This document shows positions 52,200-62,959 of a stretch of 64,000 bases of DNA, one piece after another. The notes beneath the pieces were generated by a model, which ran no database searches, was not told where the DNA came from, and was given only the letters and a program-made list of their open reading frames with translations. Position 1 is the first letter of the stretch. Every line of letters starts with the position of its first letter. The position numbers were made by a program, and so were the translations under genes. This DNA comes from Notamacropus eugenii (taxonomy: Eukaryota; Chordata; Mammalia; Diprotodontia; Macropodidae). The stretch lies in the NCBI RefSeq assembly GCF_028372415.1, contig NC_092873.1, positions 356,032,128 to 356,096,127 of the forward strand, given 5' to 3'.

Positions 52200-52760
52200 A
52201 AGCAGAGGCCTGGCTTTTGTTTGGCTTTAGTCCAGACTGCTTTTTGGCTGCTATGATTGGCTGGCATCCATTTTCCTGATTCACACTAGGATGGGTCTGG
52301 GATGCTCGGAAACTCCTGTCTTCTTGCTACGGCAATGAGGGCAATCATTATCTCCAGAGAGCTGGGGGAGGTTGTTGTGTATCTAGAATTGATTAGGGGC
52401 ATAGGGATCAAGAGGATGAATCCACCTTGACAGGGCCAGGCTTGTGGCTCCCAAGGTGTCATGGGGACTCAGGCTGCTAAGGCTGCATCTTGGAGGATGT
52501 CCATAAATGGAAATGGGAAGGAGCCAGAGAGGTCTCCTTCCCACTACCTAGGCTCAGGGCAGCTGAGGATACTGGAAGATGATTTTTCCATGATTATGCT
52601 CAAGTCTCTGTGACATCAGGATAAGATCTCAAAGCACTTTATAGTATACATCCTGAAGGGGTGGCAGTTGTGAAGTCTGCCATAGGCTCCGTCCTTCTGG
52701 GAAGATGGATCAACTGCCTAGAGTTATGTCGAGAGCTCTGCCTGGACTCAGGGTGGAGAA
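52200..52760. other. Unique intron 1 block
   Basis: No repeat or ORF recognised over about 550 bp. Could hold regulatory sequence but nothing specific is seen. Confidence 0.35.
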
Positions 52761-52854
52761 GAAGGCTTAGGTACAAATTCCGTCTCAGAAACCTACTGGC
52801 CATGTGAGCCTGGGCAAATCACTCAACCTGTCCATGTTGTAGTCTAACAATACT

Positions 52855-53050
52855 CAAAACATGGTCTTTAAACTGGCGTGAAGGATGTGTGTCCCCAAGA
52901 CCCTTTCAGGGGGTCCTTGTCTTCAAAATTATTTTCATGATAATATTAAGATGTCATTTCTGTAACTCACATAAGCAAAATCTCTTTGGGGTCCTCAGTA
53001 ATTTTTAAGGGTGTAAATGAGTCCAGAGGCTAAACTGAGAACTATTGCTC
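52855..53050. mobile_element. hAT-like remnant, second family
   Basis: CATGGTCTTTAAACTGGCG left, GGGGTCCTCAGTAATTTTTAAG, and CTAAACTGAGAACTATTGC right; ends are weakly inverted. Family not named. Confidence 0.45.
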
Positions 53051-53514
53051 TAGGCAACTCTTTAAACTAAAAGATCTGCCTTTTTGGTAGAGACCATTTC
53101 CTGATCTGGGAATTCTCCCTCCCAGCTGCAGCCCCGATCTCTGTAAAATAAAGAAGTTGGACCAGAAGATCTAATTTGAGTTCAGACATTTCTGCAACCC
53201 CGTGAAATGCAGTCTTTCACATAGACTTGACACAAGGTATATATTTCCTCCTCCCTCTTTCCTCCCCCACAATATTTTCTTTTCTGAAATGGGAAAATCA
53301 GAGAAAGAGAGAGATGATCTGAGTCACAGAGAGTGTTGAGGGCAGGGATGGAACAGGCTCCTCTTTGAATTCTCCTTGCTTTTTGTGGTTACTGAAAAAA
53401 ATCATTAGAACTTCTGGCTTCAATAATCCCAGCAGCTCCACCCGGAAGGGATTTTGTCTCTCTCTATCTCATCTCCTACCCAACAAATACCCTGAGAGCT
53501 CCTTGGGGTCAGGT

Positions 53515-53760
53515 CAGTTGACATTCAGTCGTGTCTAACTCTTCATGATCTCATTTGGAGTTTTCTTGGCAAAGATACTGGAGTGGTTTGTCATTTCCTT
53601 TTCCAGTTCATTTTACAGATGAGGAAACTGAGACCAACAGGGTTAAGTGACTTGCTTAGGGTTACACAGTTAGTTAGTTTTTTGAGGCCAGATTTTAACT
53701 CAGCAAGATGAGCTTTCCTAACTTCAGGCTCTATGCACTGGGACACCTAGCTGCCTACCA
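53515..53760 (-). mobile_element. Marsupial SINE, near full length
   Basis: CATTCAGTCGTGTCTAACTC, GTTTTCTTGGCAAAGATACTG, GGGTTAAGTGACTTGCTTAG, ending ACACCTAGCTGCC. Confidence 0.9.
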
Positions 53761-54119
53761 AACTCCCTGGGGTAGGGAAAGTGAATAGTCAGTCGGTCAG
53801 ATGACTTTGGTCTGGACCCTGTCTCTTCCATATCTCTCAGGGTCCAGCACTGCATTTTTGTTCTCTGAATCACACATCTAAGAGGGGGAGGGAAGGCTGG
53901 CTATCACAATTTTGTGTGTAAGTGGGAAGGGGCACAACACAACTAGGGTCCTCTAGCCTCTCCTTCATTTTAGAGGGGAGAGGGCTCAACTGAGCTCCTC
54001 TCCATAGATTGGTGGAATGAGGTAGGGGATTTTCATGAAAATAATGAGTCAGAAGCATAGCTAATAGCCCCTGAAGGGTAAATATAGTAGGTGCCAGATG
54101 ATATAGCCTGTTGAAGCAA

Positions 54120-54549
54120 GGGTGTGGGGTAAGAACTCATGGAAAGAATTCTGGCTTTGGAGTCAAAAAGATCTGGGTTCAGATCCCAGCTGTGCCAAAT
54201 TCTTAAATGTGTAACATTGGGCAAGGCACTTCCCCTGTCTACACAGTTTCCTTTTTTGTAAAATGAGAAAGGTGGAGTAAATGACCTCTGAGGGGCAGCA
54301 AGGTGGCGCAGTGGATAGAGCACCAGACTTGAACTCAGGAAGATGAGTCTTCTTGAGTTTAAATCTGGCCTCAGACACTTACTGTGTAACCCTGAGGCAA
54401 GTCACTTCATCATGTTTGCCTCAGTTTCCTCATCAGTAAAATAAGCTGGAGAAGGACATGGCAAACCACTCCTGTATCTTGCCAAGAAAACCCCAAATGG
54501 GGTCACAAAGAGTTGGACACAACAGAAATGACTGAATAACCCCAACAAA
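54120..54549 (+). mobile_element. MIR-type SINE plus full-length marsupial SINE
   Basis: MIR 54120-54291 (GGAGTCAAAAAGATCTGGGTT). SINE 54292-54549: GGGGCAGCAAGGTGGCGCAG, AAGAAAACCCCAAATGGGG, CACAAAGAGTTGGACACAAC. Confidence 0.9.
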
Positions 54550-54659
54550 GGTCCCTTTCACTTTATGGTCACAGATGACAAATCCAGTCTTGTCCCTAGA
54601 AGCTACATCTCCATCAACATCCTGCCTGGCTCTCATAGCATGTGCAATCCATCTCTGGG

Positions 54660-55045
54660 CTAATGGGATCACAGAATTTGCACCCTGGGCATCATCTAGT
54701 TCTGCCCCCACCCCTTATTTTTTAAAGATGATTAAAACGAGGCTCAGAGAGATTAAGGGAATTGCCCAAAGGCACACAGATGTTCAGTTTCAGAGCACAG
54801 ATGTGAACCCAGGTCCTCTGACTCCAGAGGCTTGAGGATTTTCCAAGGTCCTCTAAGTAGCAGTGGGCAGAACCAGGATTCACCACTGATTCTCCACAGA
54901 GATGGCTAGATCTTTACCTTTGACCCACCCTCCCCCCATTAAACTGTGAGCTCCTTGAGGTCAAGGAGTAGGTCTTTTTGCCTTTCTTTGGACCCTTTTA
55001 GCATTTAGCACAAAGCAGGCACTTAAATGCTTGTTGACTTCAATC
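54660..55045. mobile_element. Antisense MIR-type SINE and L2 tail
   Basis: MIR 54700-54840 (GAGGCTCAGAGAGATTAAGG). L2 tail 54935-55040 (AACTGTGAGCTCCTTGAGG). Confidence 0.7.
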
Positions 55046-55087
55046 TTTGTGTTCTTATTCCCAAAGAAAAAAAAACCGGGCTGGTGA

Positions 55088-55212
55088 TGATGATATAATC
55101 ATAAAGGCGATAATAATATATACTAATAAATAATAATTATTTGTATAATAATACATGCTATTAATAATAAACAATGTTAATAACAATCATAATGATAATA
55201 TTAATAATTTAC
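55088..55212. repeat. (TAA)n-rich tract, intron 1
   Basis: AATAATAT, TAATAAATAATAATTATT and related units, 140 bp from the candidate exon 1 donor. Confidence 0.85.
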
Positions 55213-55346
55213 AAAGCCCCCATATAATATGGGGGAAGATGCAAAGGGTTAAAGGGAGTGACCTGACAGGAGAGGATAATCAGAACTTCCCCCCTCCCCT
55301 ATCTCATTCCCCCAAAGGCTTAATTAATCTTGATTTGGGAGGCTAC

Positions 55347-55460
55347 CTGTGAACCAGCTGCCTGGGTCCACCTCGGATGGGATGCTTTCCCTGAGGCTCT
55401 CCTGCTGTAACTGGTCTCCCGGGACGGAGGCGGGCTCCACGGCCAGGTGCGGCGTGTACT
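55347..55460 (-). other. TNS4: Candidate non-coding exon 1 of TNS4 (5' UTR)
   Basis: Exon 2 starts with a splice acceptor 97 nt upstream of the ATG, so at least one upstream non-coding exon must exist. The best candidate ends at a CACAG/GTAGCC donor (exon end 55347) just inside a CpG-rich block. A TTTAAG-like TATA variant lies near 55485-55490 on the minus strand. The 5' edge is a guess; a different upstream exon is possible. Confidence 0.4.
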
Positions 55461-55960
55461 GAGGCTCTAGGCTACCCCGCACTTCTTAAAGAGCATCTTT
55501 TCCGCCCTCCCTCCGGGGCCCCAGCACTTGGGCTTGACAGCGGGTAGACGCCCCTCCCATTTCCTCTCCTCCCTCTGGATTTCGGGCTAGCTAGCCTCAG
55601 GTGTGCCTCAGGTGGGGCTGGCGCGGGGCAGGGGCGGAAGTGAAGCAATGGGGTGCTGGAATCTGAGTTCACTGAGGAGGCAGGGCGGGAGCCCGTGGGC
55701 ATCAGGCAGGGGTGGGTGGGGAGGATGGGGAAGGAGACTGAGTGTCTCCCAAGCTGGACTCGCCTCTCAGGTGCCAGCATCGCAGCTGCCCTGGGCTGCC
55801 TCAGCCTGCAGACTGGCGGTCTCGGGCCAGGAGTGCCCCTCTTCCGTGTGCAGCAGGATTGTTTTACTCTCAGGTGTCCAGGAGCGCAGCCGCAGGGAGG
55901 GACGTGATTGGAAAATAGGAAATCAGCTAGCTTCGTTACCCTTCGAGTTTCTCCTAGCAC
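55420..55960 (-). promoter_or_regulatory. TNS4: CpG-rich block, likely TNS4 promoter
   Basis: This stretch is GC-rich and has many CpGs (GGGCGG- and GCGGGG-like boxes, CGCCGC), in sharp contrast to the CpG-poor surroundings. It lies directly upstream of the candidate exon 1 donor. A 162-codon minus-strand open frame (55472-55960) across it resembles no protein I know and is best explained by GC content. It is non-repetitive. Promoter function is inferred from composition and position only. Confidence 0.5.
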
Positions 55961-55984
55961 TGGGGGGGCTTTCCTTAGGCTTCT

Positions 55985-56830
55985 TCAATAGTAAAGGATG
56001 GTATAGTTAATAAGCCAACAAGCATTTTATTAAGCGCTTACTTATTATGGCCCAGGCACTGTGCTGGGAATTGGGGATACAAAGAAAGGCAAAAAACCCC
56101 AAACCAACCCAACCCAAAAATGGCACAAACAAACCTAGTCCTCAGCCCGAGGGAGGTCCCTCAAAGGGAGAAGGGGATAAACAAATGGGTTTAGAGCTGA
56201 ACTGGTCAATTGATCTACTTCGCTTTGAGGCTTTTCCGTTATTCTTATTTTTATAAACCTTGCCTCACCGGGCTATTGTAAGAACTGCACTTTATAAACC
56301 TTAAAGCTCTATAGAAATGTGAATTATTATTTTTAGTAGGAAGGAGGGAAGGGAAAAAATATTTATTAAGCACCTATTATGTGCCAGGGGCAGCTGTGTG
56401 TCACAGTGAAAAGAGTGCCAGACTTGAAGCAGGAAAACTCTTATTCCTGAATTCAAATTTTCCCTCATATACTAATTATGTGACCTTGGGCAAGTCATTG
56501 ATCCTGTTTGTCTCAGTTTCCTCATCTATAAAATGAGCTGGAGTAGGAAATAGCAAATCGCTCCAGTATCTTTGCCCATAAAACCTCAGATGGGGTTACA
56601 AAGAGTCAGGCAGGACAATAAAAATCTGTGCCAGGCACTGTCCTGAGTGCTTTACGAATATCTTGTTTGATCCTCATAAGTATCCCTGAGAGGAGAATGC
56701 TATTATCATGTATTTTACAGCAAAGGAACCTGAGACAAACAGAGGTTCTGGGACTCAGCCTGGCAGCACACAGCTGGTAAGTGTCTGACTCAAAGTCCAG
56801 TGCTCTCTTGGCCCACCCAGCTGCTCTAGG
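55985..56830 (-). mobile_element. MIR-type SINEs with an inserted marsupial SINE
   Basis: A MIR-like element (AGCATTTTATTAAGCGCTTA) at 55985-56100; a second antisense MIR 56330-56380 resumes at 56628-56825. Between them is a sense SINE (56381-56627: CAGCTGTGTGTCACAGTG to CAGGCAGGACAATAAAAATC) bounded by duplicated TGTGCCAGG. Confidence 0.75.
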
Positions 56831-56869
56831 AAGGTATTAGTATATTATATTACAATTCTTAGTCATAGA

Positions 56870-57350
56870 TAAAATGCTCAGCTCAGGTGTCATCACCCTC
56901 AGGAAGTCTCTCCTGTCTTCCCCAATGATTAACTCTTTCACCTCTTGAAATTTCTTGGTATTACCTGGAATATGCTTTGTTTCTCTGTGCCCTTGTTGAA
57001 TTCCCATAGTAGAATGGAAACTCCTTGAGAGCAAGGGCTATTTTGGTTTTGCCACTGTTATATACTTTAGGCACTTAATAAATGTTTATAAATATACTTG
57101 TCTACTTTAGGCATTTAATAAATATTTAGAAGTATTCTTTAGGAACTTAATAAATGTTCATCAGTATAATTTGAGTATTCAATAAATGTTTATAACTATA
57201 CTTGTATACTTTAGGCATTTAATAAACATTTATAAATATACTTTAGGCATTTAATAAATGTTGGTTGTAAACTCCCTCATGGTAGAGACCACTATACCAT
57301 ACTTATATTTGTATCTCCCAGCAGTGTTCAGCTCATAGTAGATTAAATGG
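56870..57350 (+). mobile_element. L2 3' end with a tandemly repeated tail
   Basis: L2 text: GGTGTCATCACCCTCAGGAAG, ATGGAAACTCCTTGAGAGC. The tail TACTTTAGGCACTTAATAAA is repeated six times, then ACTCCCTCATGGTAGAGACC resumes an L2-like text. Confidence 0.75.
57063..57262 (+). repeat. Six-unit tandem array of L2 tail sequence
   Basis: Units start at about 57063, 57103, 57136, 57170, 57207 and 57239 (spacing 32-40 bp). Core TACTTTAGGCATTTAATAAA with TGTTTATAAATA spacers. Units differ from each other by several bases. Confidence 0.8.
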
Positions 57351-57369
57351 CTTTAATTTTTGAAAATTT

Positions 57370-57640
57370 GCTACGGACTTAAGAAACACTACATTGAAAT
57401 GAATGTTTTCAGAGACAAAGTAAAAGGAATATTGAGGATTGTACAAAGAGTTGTGAATCTCTGCTACGTGCAACTTGTTTTCCCCCCCAACCCCCCCAAG
57501 TCTATAACAGATTCAACATGTCATTTTCAAAGCTGTCGTGCTTGTCTGTGTTCTCTTCTGGCCATCCTTCTGTTATATTCATTTAAAAAAAACCAACACT
57601 TCAATGACTTCTATTTCTTTTCTTTTCAATTGACTAAATG
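57370..57640. mobile_element. Unclassified dispersed repeat, copy 1
   Basis: Shares AATCTCTGCTACGTGCAACTT, CATGTCATTTTCAAAGCTGTC and TTCATTTAAAAA order with copy 2 at 58560-58800. Probably a LINE end; family unknown. Confidence 0.5.
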
Positions 57641-57644
57641 GAGA

Positions 57645-58500
57645 TGGAGTCTGAACTCTGTTGAAAAGCGCAAGGGATAACAGATGACTAACCTATCTCT
57701 GCACTAGTACCCATGGAAGGCTACAAGTCCTAGAGGAAACCCTCTAGCAAATTGGGCACATCTTCTGTGGTAGATCAGTGGAGAAGCATGGACAAGAATG
57801 GCACAAGATGAAAAGTCATATTCATGAAAAGCCTAATTCTGAAATTACAATCTGCAGTAGTGGGAGTACCTACATGTATGAGATCATAGATCCCTTGAAT
57901 TATTGGAAAATGGCCTCAGTTTTGGAAGATACACTTTGGAGGATGCACAAAGTAGATACACTTTGGAGAAGAGAGGGACAAAGCTCTAATGCTGGGATGT
58001 AATGTAAGTGATGAAGGGCACTGCTGTTTCCAAGGGGGAGGTGAAATTCTTTTCTACTTCCAGACAATAACAGGGATAAGGGAGAACTATTTTCTCCCAA
58101 TGCTACCCCTGTAGGGAGACTCTGATCTGATCAATCCTTTGCCTCATTTCCTCCTATCTGAAGGCAAAGGGTCATTTCAGCCCCTGTGTGGTGTTCATGT
58201 GAACACAAAGAACCAACCATTTTCTCCCACCCCATTAGGGTGCAGTCCCCAGTCAAAAACCACAGCTTTAGAATATGTCTTCCACTCATCATTGCATAGG
58301 TTAAAATGGAAGATGGACATTGAAGTTATGCCAGGCCCCATGACTCTACAATAACGTAGGTTTAAATCTTGGTGCTGCTATTGATTTGCTGAGTTGCTTT
58401 AGGAAAGTCAGCTAAAGTTTCTAGGCCTCTTTCCCCCCTTCCTTCTCTTCAAGGAGAGAATTAGCTAGTTGAATAAAATACAAATTTTTTAACCTGACAT
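57645..58500. other. Upstream stretch, nothing assigned
   Basis: Mixed sequence; a weak MIR-like end (58350-58470). Open frames of 66-74 codons lack motifs. Confidence 0.4.
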
Positions 58501-58559
58501 TCTCAGTCCTCTATAGTCTAACTCCAATCTTCCTTTCTAACCTTATTTCTCAAAAAAAT

Positions 58560-58800
58560 TTTTTTCTTAAATTTTTAAAAATTCTGAACTTAAATGTTAA
58601 ATAAAACAGACATTTTCATATTCATAGTAGAACAACAACAAAAAAGAGCATTGAATATGAAGTCACAAATCTCTATTATGTGCAGCTTACTTTTCTTTAA
58701 TAATAAATTTAACATGTAATTTTCAAAGCTGTCCTACTTAGTCTGTGATTCTTTCTGGATTTCATTCTGTTCCCTTCTGTGCATTTAAAAATACTTCAAT
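58560..58800. mobile_element. Unclassified dispersed repeat, copy 2
   Basis: AATCTCTATTATGTGCAGCTT, CATGTAATTTTCAAAGCTGTC and GTGCATTTAAAAATACTTC match copy 1 in order; about 80 percent similar by eye. Confidence 0.5.
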
Positions 58801-58820
58801 ATTTTCCGTCTGTCTCTCTC

Positions 58821-58896
58821 TTCCTTCCTTCCTTTCTTCTTTCCTTCCTTCCTTCCTTCCTTCCTTCCTTCCTTCCTTCCTTCCTTCCTTCCTTCC
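58821..58896. repeat. (CCTT)n microsatellite
   Basis: About 18 TTCC units; adjacent pyrimidine-rich DNA to 58970. Confidence 0.95.
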
Positions 58897-58974
58897 ATCT
58901 TTTCTCCTCTTTCTCTATTTTTCTTTCTCTCTCGTTCTTTTTTAGTCACCCTATTCCCTAGTCTACCTTTTCCT

Positions 58975-59575
58975 CTTATCCTGTTTTTTTCTTTCCAGCT
59001 GTATTTCATACTAATCTCATTTACATACTCTAGATTTAGCCAAAATGGACTAGTTACTGTTCCTCAGTCTTGTTCTTCTCTCTCTTGCCTCCACTGAATT
59101 TACTTCTGTTGTTCACCATTCTTGGAACAGGTTCTTCTCAATGGCCTGTGTATGTGTGTGTGTACATATATAATGTCTATAAATTTAAGGTTTGCAAAAC
59201 ACTTTACAGATATCTCTTTCCCCATATGTATAAGAGCACCACTATAACTTTCTAGTCAGAGTTTGAAGAATCATGGAAGGTTTCATGGAAGTGGCAGCAC
59301 CTGAACTGGGTCTTGAAAAAAGGTAGATATGTTATTCTCTCTTTAGGTAGATATGTTATTCAAGAAGCTGCCACGGAGGTCTAAGGGCCTGATCAGTGTC
59401 CTGGGGAGACACTGAATCTCATTATATTATTGTTATACTCTTTACTCACTGCAATCTAATCCTGAAGGTGAAGACGTAAGAGGAGATTATTCAAGGCATG
59501 GGGTGGGAGGGCAGGAGTGAGCAAAAACATAGAGAGGGAAAGGGCAGAATAGAATACAGGAATGATGAGAGTAGG
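58975..59575. other. Upstream stretch, nothing firmly assigned
   Basis: Includes a MIR-like piece (59185-59215, AAAACACTTTACAGATATC) and L2-complement-like text (59270-59560, GGTTTCATGGAAGTGG). No gene. Confidence 0.4.
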
Positions 59576-59599
59576 CCAGTTTAGATAGAACATTGACTA

Positions 59600-59835
59600 C
59601 TTTTCGAGTCTTCTTACACTTTACCTCCCTTCAGGTACTCTTGGATCCAGTGGCATGGCCTCCTTGATTCATCTTTCCACTCAATAAATTGTAATGATTA
59701 GCTATTGCCTCTAGAATCAAGTACAAAATCCTGTTTAACCTTTAAAGCCCTTGATAGCCTGACCCCTTCCTACCTTTCCAGTCTTCTTATACCTTACTTC
59801 CCACCCACATATTCTTTGATCCAATGACAATATGT
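59600..59835 (+). mobile_element. L2/CR1-clade LINE fragment
   Basis: AGAATCAAGTACAAAATCCTG, TTTAAAGCCCTTGATAGCCTG, CTTCCTACCTTTCCAGTCTTC. Confidence 0.7.
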
Positions 59836-60139
59836 TTCAAGTCTTTATCAATGTGTGTTTATGAATATTTGTGTTTTAAGCATTTCTTTTGTAGTAGAGG
59901 GAATAAATAGCTGTCCTATACCTGATCTACACTGTACATTGAATACTGTTCTACTCCCTTTTGGAGAAATCCTAGATTGAGTTGAACTAAGCTTCAAGTG
60001 ATGTTCTTCAGGGTTCTGAGGTTGAGGCTTAAAGAGCCAGAGAGTATGAGAAAAAAAAGCCTGACTCCTCTCTTTACAGGAGAGGTTCCCACAGGAACCT
60101 CTATAACCCCTATAACCTGTGAACTTGGACCCAAATCTC

Positions 60140-60345
60140 AGGCCCCTTGTGTTGTTGTTGTGTTTGTCCTTTGTTCTTGAAGAGGACCATGACATCAGGG
60201 AGATGATGATGTGACTTGTAGTTGACTTTGATTGGAGTGAGGGAGGGCTGTGCAAGGTCACCAACCTCACTTCCTTCTCCTGAGTCATCTGGGTCTAGTG
60301 GTCAGATATTCATCAAGATGACTGGAGATGACCCCTAGAGCTCCT
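60140..60345 (+). mobile_element. RTE-type SINE body
   Basis: GTTGTTGTGTTTGTCCTTTG, GAAGAGGACCATGACATCAG, GAGTGAGGGAGGGCTGTGCA, GACTGGAGATGACCC; same body as 28269 and 34280. Confidence 0.8.
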
Positions 60346-60842
60346 TAGTTGGGGAAGGTATCCTCAGTCTTATGGGTTCAGAAGGCCTACTGACACATGG
60401 AGAAAAGTAAGACTATTTACTTTGATGTCTCTCCTCTTTCTTGAACTCAATGCCCTTTATCTCTTTTCTGCAGTTTGTGATGAAGAGGTTGCCTCTCCTT
60501 GCCAAAACCAGCTCCTTTACATGTACCCTTGTTTCCATTTGCTCCTGTTCTCTTCATCAGATTGACCGCTCTTTATCTCTAATCTTCAATCTTTCTCTAT
60601 CTCCTGATGGTATTAATGGCCAAATCTTGTCATTTCTATTTTCATACAAATTCTGTTCTGTTCTTTACATTCTCACCATTTCCACATTAGTTCAGGCCCT
60701 TATCATGTCCTGTCTGGGCTATTACCTCCTTGAGGGTTTGTATCTATTTTATATATATATTTTGTGGTTCAATCATTATGACATATATATTATACATGCA
60801 TTTTTGTTATATACATTATATATATAAACTAGAATCATAGGG

Positions 60843-60995
60843 TCATTTACAGATGAGGAAACTGAGGCAAACAGGGTTAAGTGACTTACCCAGGGTCAAA
60901 CATCTATTAAGCTGTTTTTGAGGCTGGATTTGAACTCAGGTTGTCTTGACTCCAGGCCCTGTTCTCTATCCGCTGCCCCATCTTGCTGCCCCCAT
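60843..60995 (-). mobile_element. Marsupial SINE, partial
   Basis: TTTACAGATGAGGAAACTGAG, GTTAAGTGACTTACCCAGG, CTGGATTTGAACTCAGG, TTGCTGCCCCC. Confidence 0.85.
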
Positions 60996-61319
60996 CTTTG
61001 TTTACTCAGTACCAAGCATACAATTTTTTGTTGGATTTAATTGAAGTGCTAGCAGGATTCCAAGAAATGAGGGGGATTATAGTGTTATCTTTTATCCTGT
61101 CAGATTCACTCTAGAAACCCTTCAATGAATGAGTCAAGGGCTATAGCAGGTTGGAGCGCACTGAGTCATCCTTATACCCCACACTCCCCAATTCCTGTGG
61201 CATTCATCTATGACACTGGTCAAGTACTGAATGTGTGACCTTGGATTCATTAATACCCTGTGCCATTCAGTTGAGCCAAACAGCCTCAGGGAGAAGAGCA
61301 TAAGAAGTGTTTGGGCAGG

Positions 61320-61577
61320 CAGCCAGGGAGTGCAGTGGCTAAAAAGCTGAATATGGGGTCAGGAAGACCTTCATTCAAATCCTGCCTCAGATACTTATTA
61401 GCAGTGTGGTTCTGATCAAGTCACTTAACCTCTCCTGGCCTCAGTTTCCTCATCTGTAAAATGGGGAAAAGAGTAGCACCTACCTTGTAAGATTGTTGTG
61501 AGGGTCAGATGACATATAAAAAGTACTTTGCAAAACTCAAAAGTGCTATATAAATGTTTGTAGTTATTATTATCAGG
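61320..61577 (+). mobile_element. MAR1/THER-type SINE, near full length
   Basis: GGGGTCAGGAAGACCTTCATTC, TAAAATGGGGAAAAGAGTAGC, CTTGTAAGATTGTTGTGAGGG. Confidence 0.85.
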
Positions 61578-61594
61578 GTAACAACCCACAACTG

Positions 61595-61796
61595 AGTCAC
61601 AGTCCCCTTTGACAAACTGATGACACCTATTGGGCAGTCTCCAAAGAATGTTTTTAAACAATTGAAGGGAATGCTAAATTGCAGTTAGACGTTAGTGAAA
61701 ATAAAGATGTAATCGTTTTCCCATTCAAGTCCACAGACTCCCCTCAAATCTAACCATGAACACCTGGGGTCCATGGACCCCAGGTTAAGAATGCTT
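61595..61796 (+). mobile_element. Non-autonomous hAT-like element
   Basis: Body GGGCAGTCTCCAAAGAATG and TTCAAGTCCACAGACTCCC; right end CCAGGTTAAGAATGC. Left end lost. Confidence 0.6.
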
Positions 61797-62039
61797 GCTT
61801 TAGAACAATGTCAGGAATATTCATTAACTCCCTGTGTGACCTCCATTGAGTTACTCTCCCTCTTTGGGAGTCAGTTTCCTGCTCTAAAAATTTTGGGGGG
61901 TTGCCTTGTACTATCAGGTTACCTCCAGCTGTAACAGTCTAGGGAAATCAGCTTTGATCACACCCAGAAAAGAGGCAGGCCCCAAAGCGGGAATCAATAG
62001 ACCCACCCTGGGTCAAGAATGAGACCCATGCTGGAATTG

Positions 62040-62340
62040 CAAGGCTGAAGGCCTACCTTCTCAGGATTCCTTCTCCTTTGTCCCCAGCTGACCTTGAGCT
62101 AAGCCCTGCTGCGTGCTTTGGGTTTGTTATTGTGGTGGTGAAGCCTGGCCTGGCTCCCCCCTGCAGAGCAGGAGGAGAGGGTTCCAAGGGCCGAATTCCT
62201 TTCCAAATGATATTCCCGTGGTTTGCTGAGCTGAGGCTTCCACAGAGAGAACAAACAATTTGGTATTAAATGTCACTGCAAAACAGACTCTGCCAATGAA
62301 GGTCTGAGTTGTCTCATTAGGGCGGGCAATGGTTTCCTCC
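62040..62340. promoter_or_regulatory. Repeat-free upstream block, candidate enhancer
   Basis: No repeat match. Contains a RUNX-like TTGTGGTGG (62133-62141), CAAACAATTTGGTATTAAATG (FOX/homeodomain-like, about 62253-62273) and CCTTTCCAAATGATATTCCC. Lies 6-7 kb upstream of the putative TNS4 start. Inference only. Confidence 0.3.
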
Positions 62341-62344
62341 TCCC

Positions 62345-62955
62345 CACCTCCCCAAGTTCCAAGCTGGACTCTCTTTGCCTCCTATAATCTCTTGTGTTTC
62401 GCAATCTTGGTATCCCAAGGCCTTCCTAAAGCCCAACCCTGCTTCCCCACCACCACCTCAGCCAACCCTTGAATCCAGCTTTCATCACAGGCTTTTGGCT
62501 TTCCTGGGAGCAGGACGCCCTGCTCCAGAAACTAATGTTGCTGGAGTTTGCTGGAAATCCCTGTCCCCTCCCTTTGAAGGGTCTGGGGAACCATCAGCAC
62601 CATCTGTCTCCACCCCCTCGGAGCCAGGCTCTAAGATTAGGTTGCAATGTGTATGGAGCGGTGAGACTTGTTGTCTCCCCTGGGTCCCTTGAGGCTCCTG
62701 GGTCAGCTCTTGGGCCTCAGTGACAGCTTCTAGGATTACAGACCCCTACAGGCTAAGCAGCCAGGAAAAAGGTGGCCAGAGGCAGGCCTGTTCCAGGGTA
62801 CCTTTTCTGACTGTAAGTAAACAGTCAAACTAAGAACAATCCTTTATTCAGCATCAATTCACTGCCATGCAGTGTTTAGATAGCCTGGAATGTCTAGGTA
62901 CCCCACACCAACCCGATTGCAAATACTTTCCAAATCTCCAGTATCTCCACTCTTC
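62345..62955. other. Upstream unique stretch, gene-free
   Basis: C-rich unique sequence. Two overlapping plus-strand frames (62375-62692, 62469-62723) have no motifs and no splice support. Confidence 0.4.
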
Positions 62956-62959
62956 AGTC

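Noticed and set aside
51876-52256. 126-codon frame rich in Phe, Ser and Leu
   Set aside because: Translation of a CT-rich low-complexity tract.
55472-55960. 162-codon minus-strand frame and two plus-strand frames in the CpG-rich block
   Set aside because: High GC removes stop codons in several frames; no conserved motif. The block fits a promoter better.
57063-57262. Tandem units considered as a CRISPR-like array
   Set aside because: Repeats are imperfect, spacing is irregular, the units are L2 tails and the genome is mammalian.
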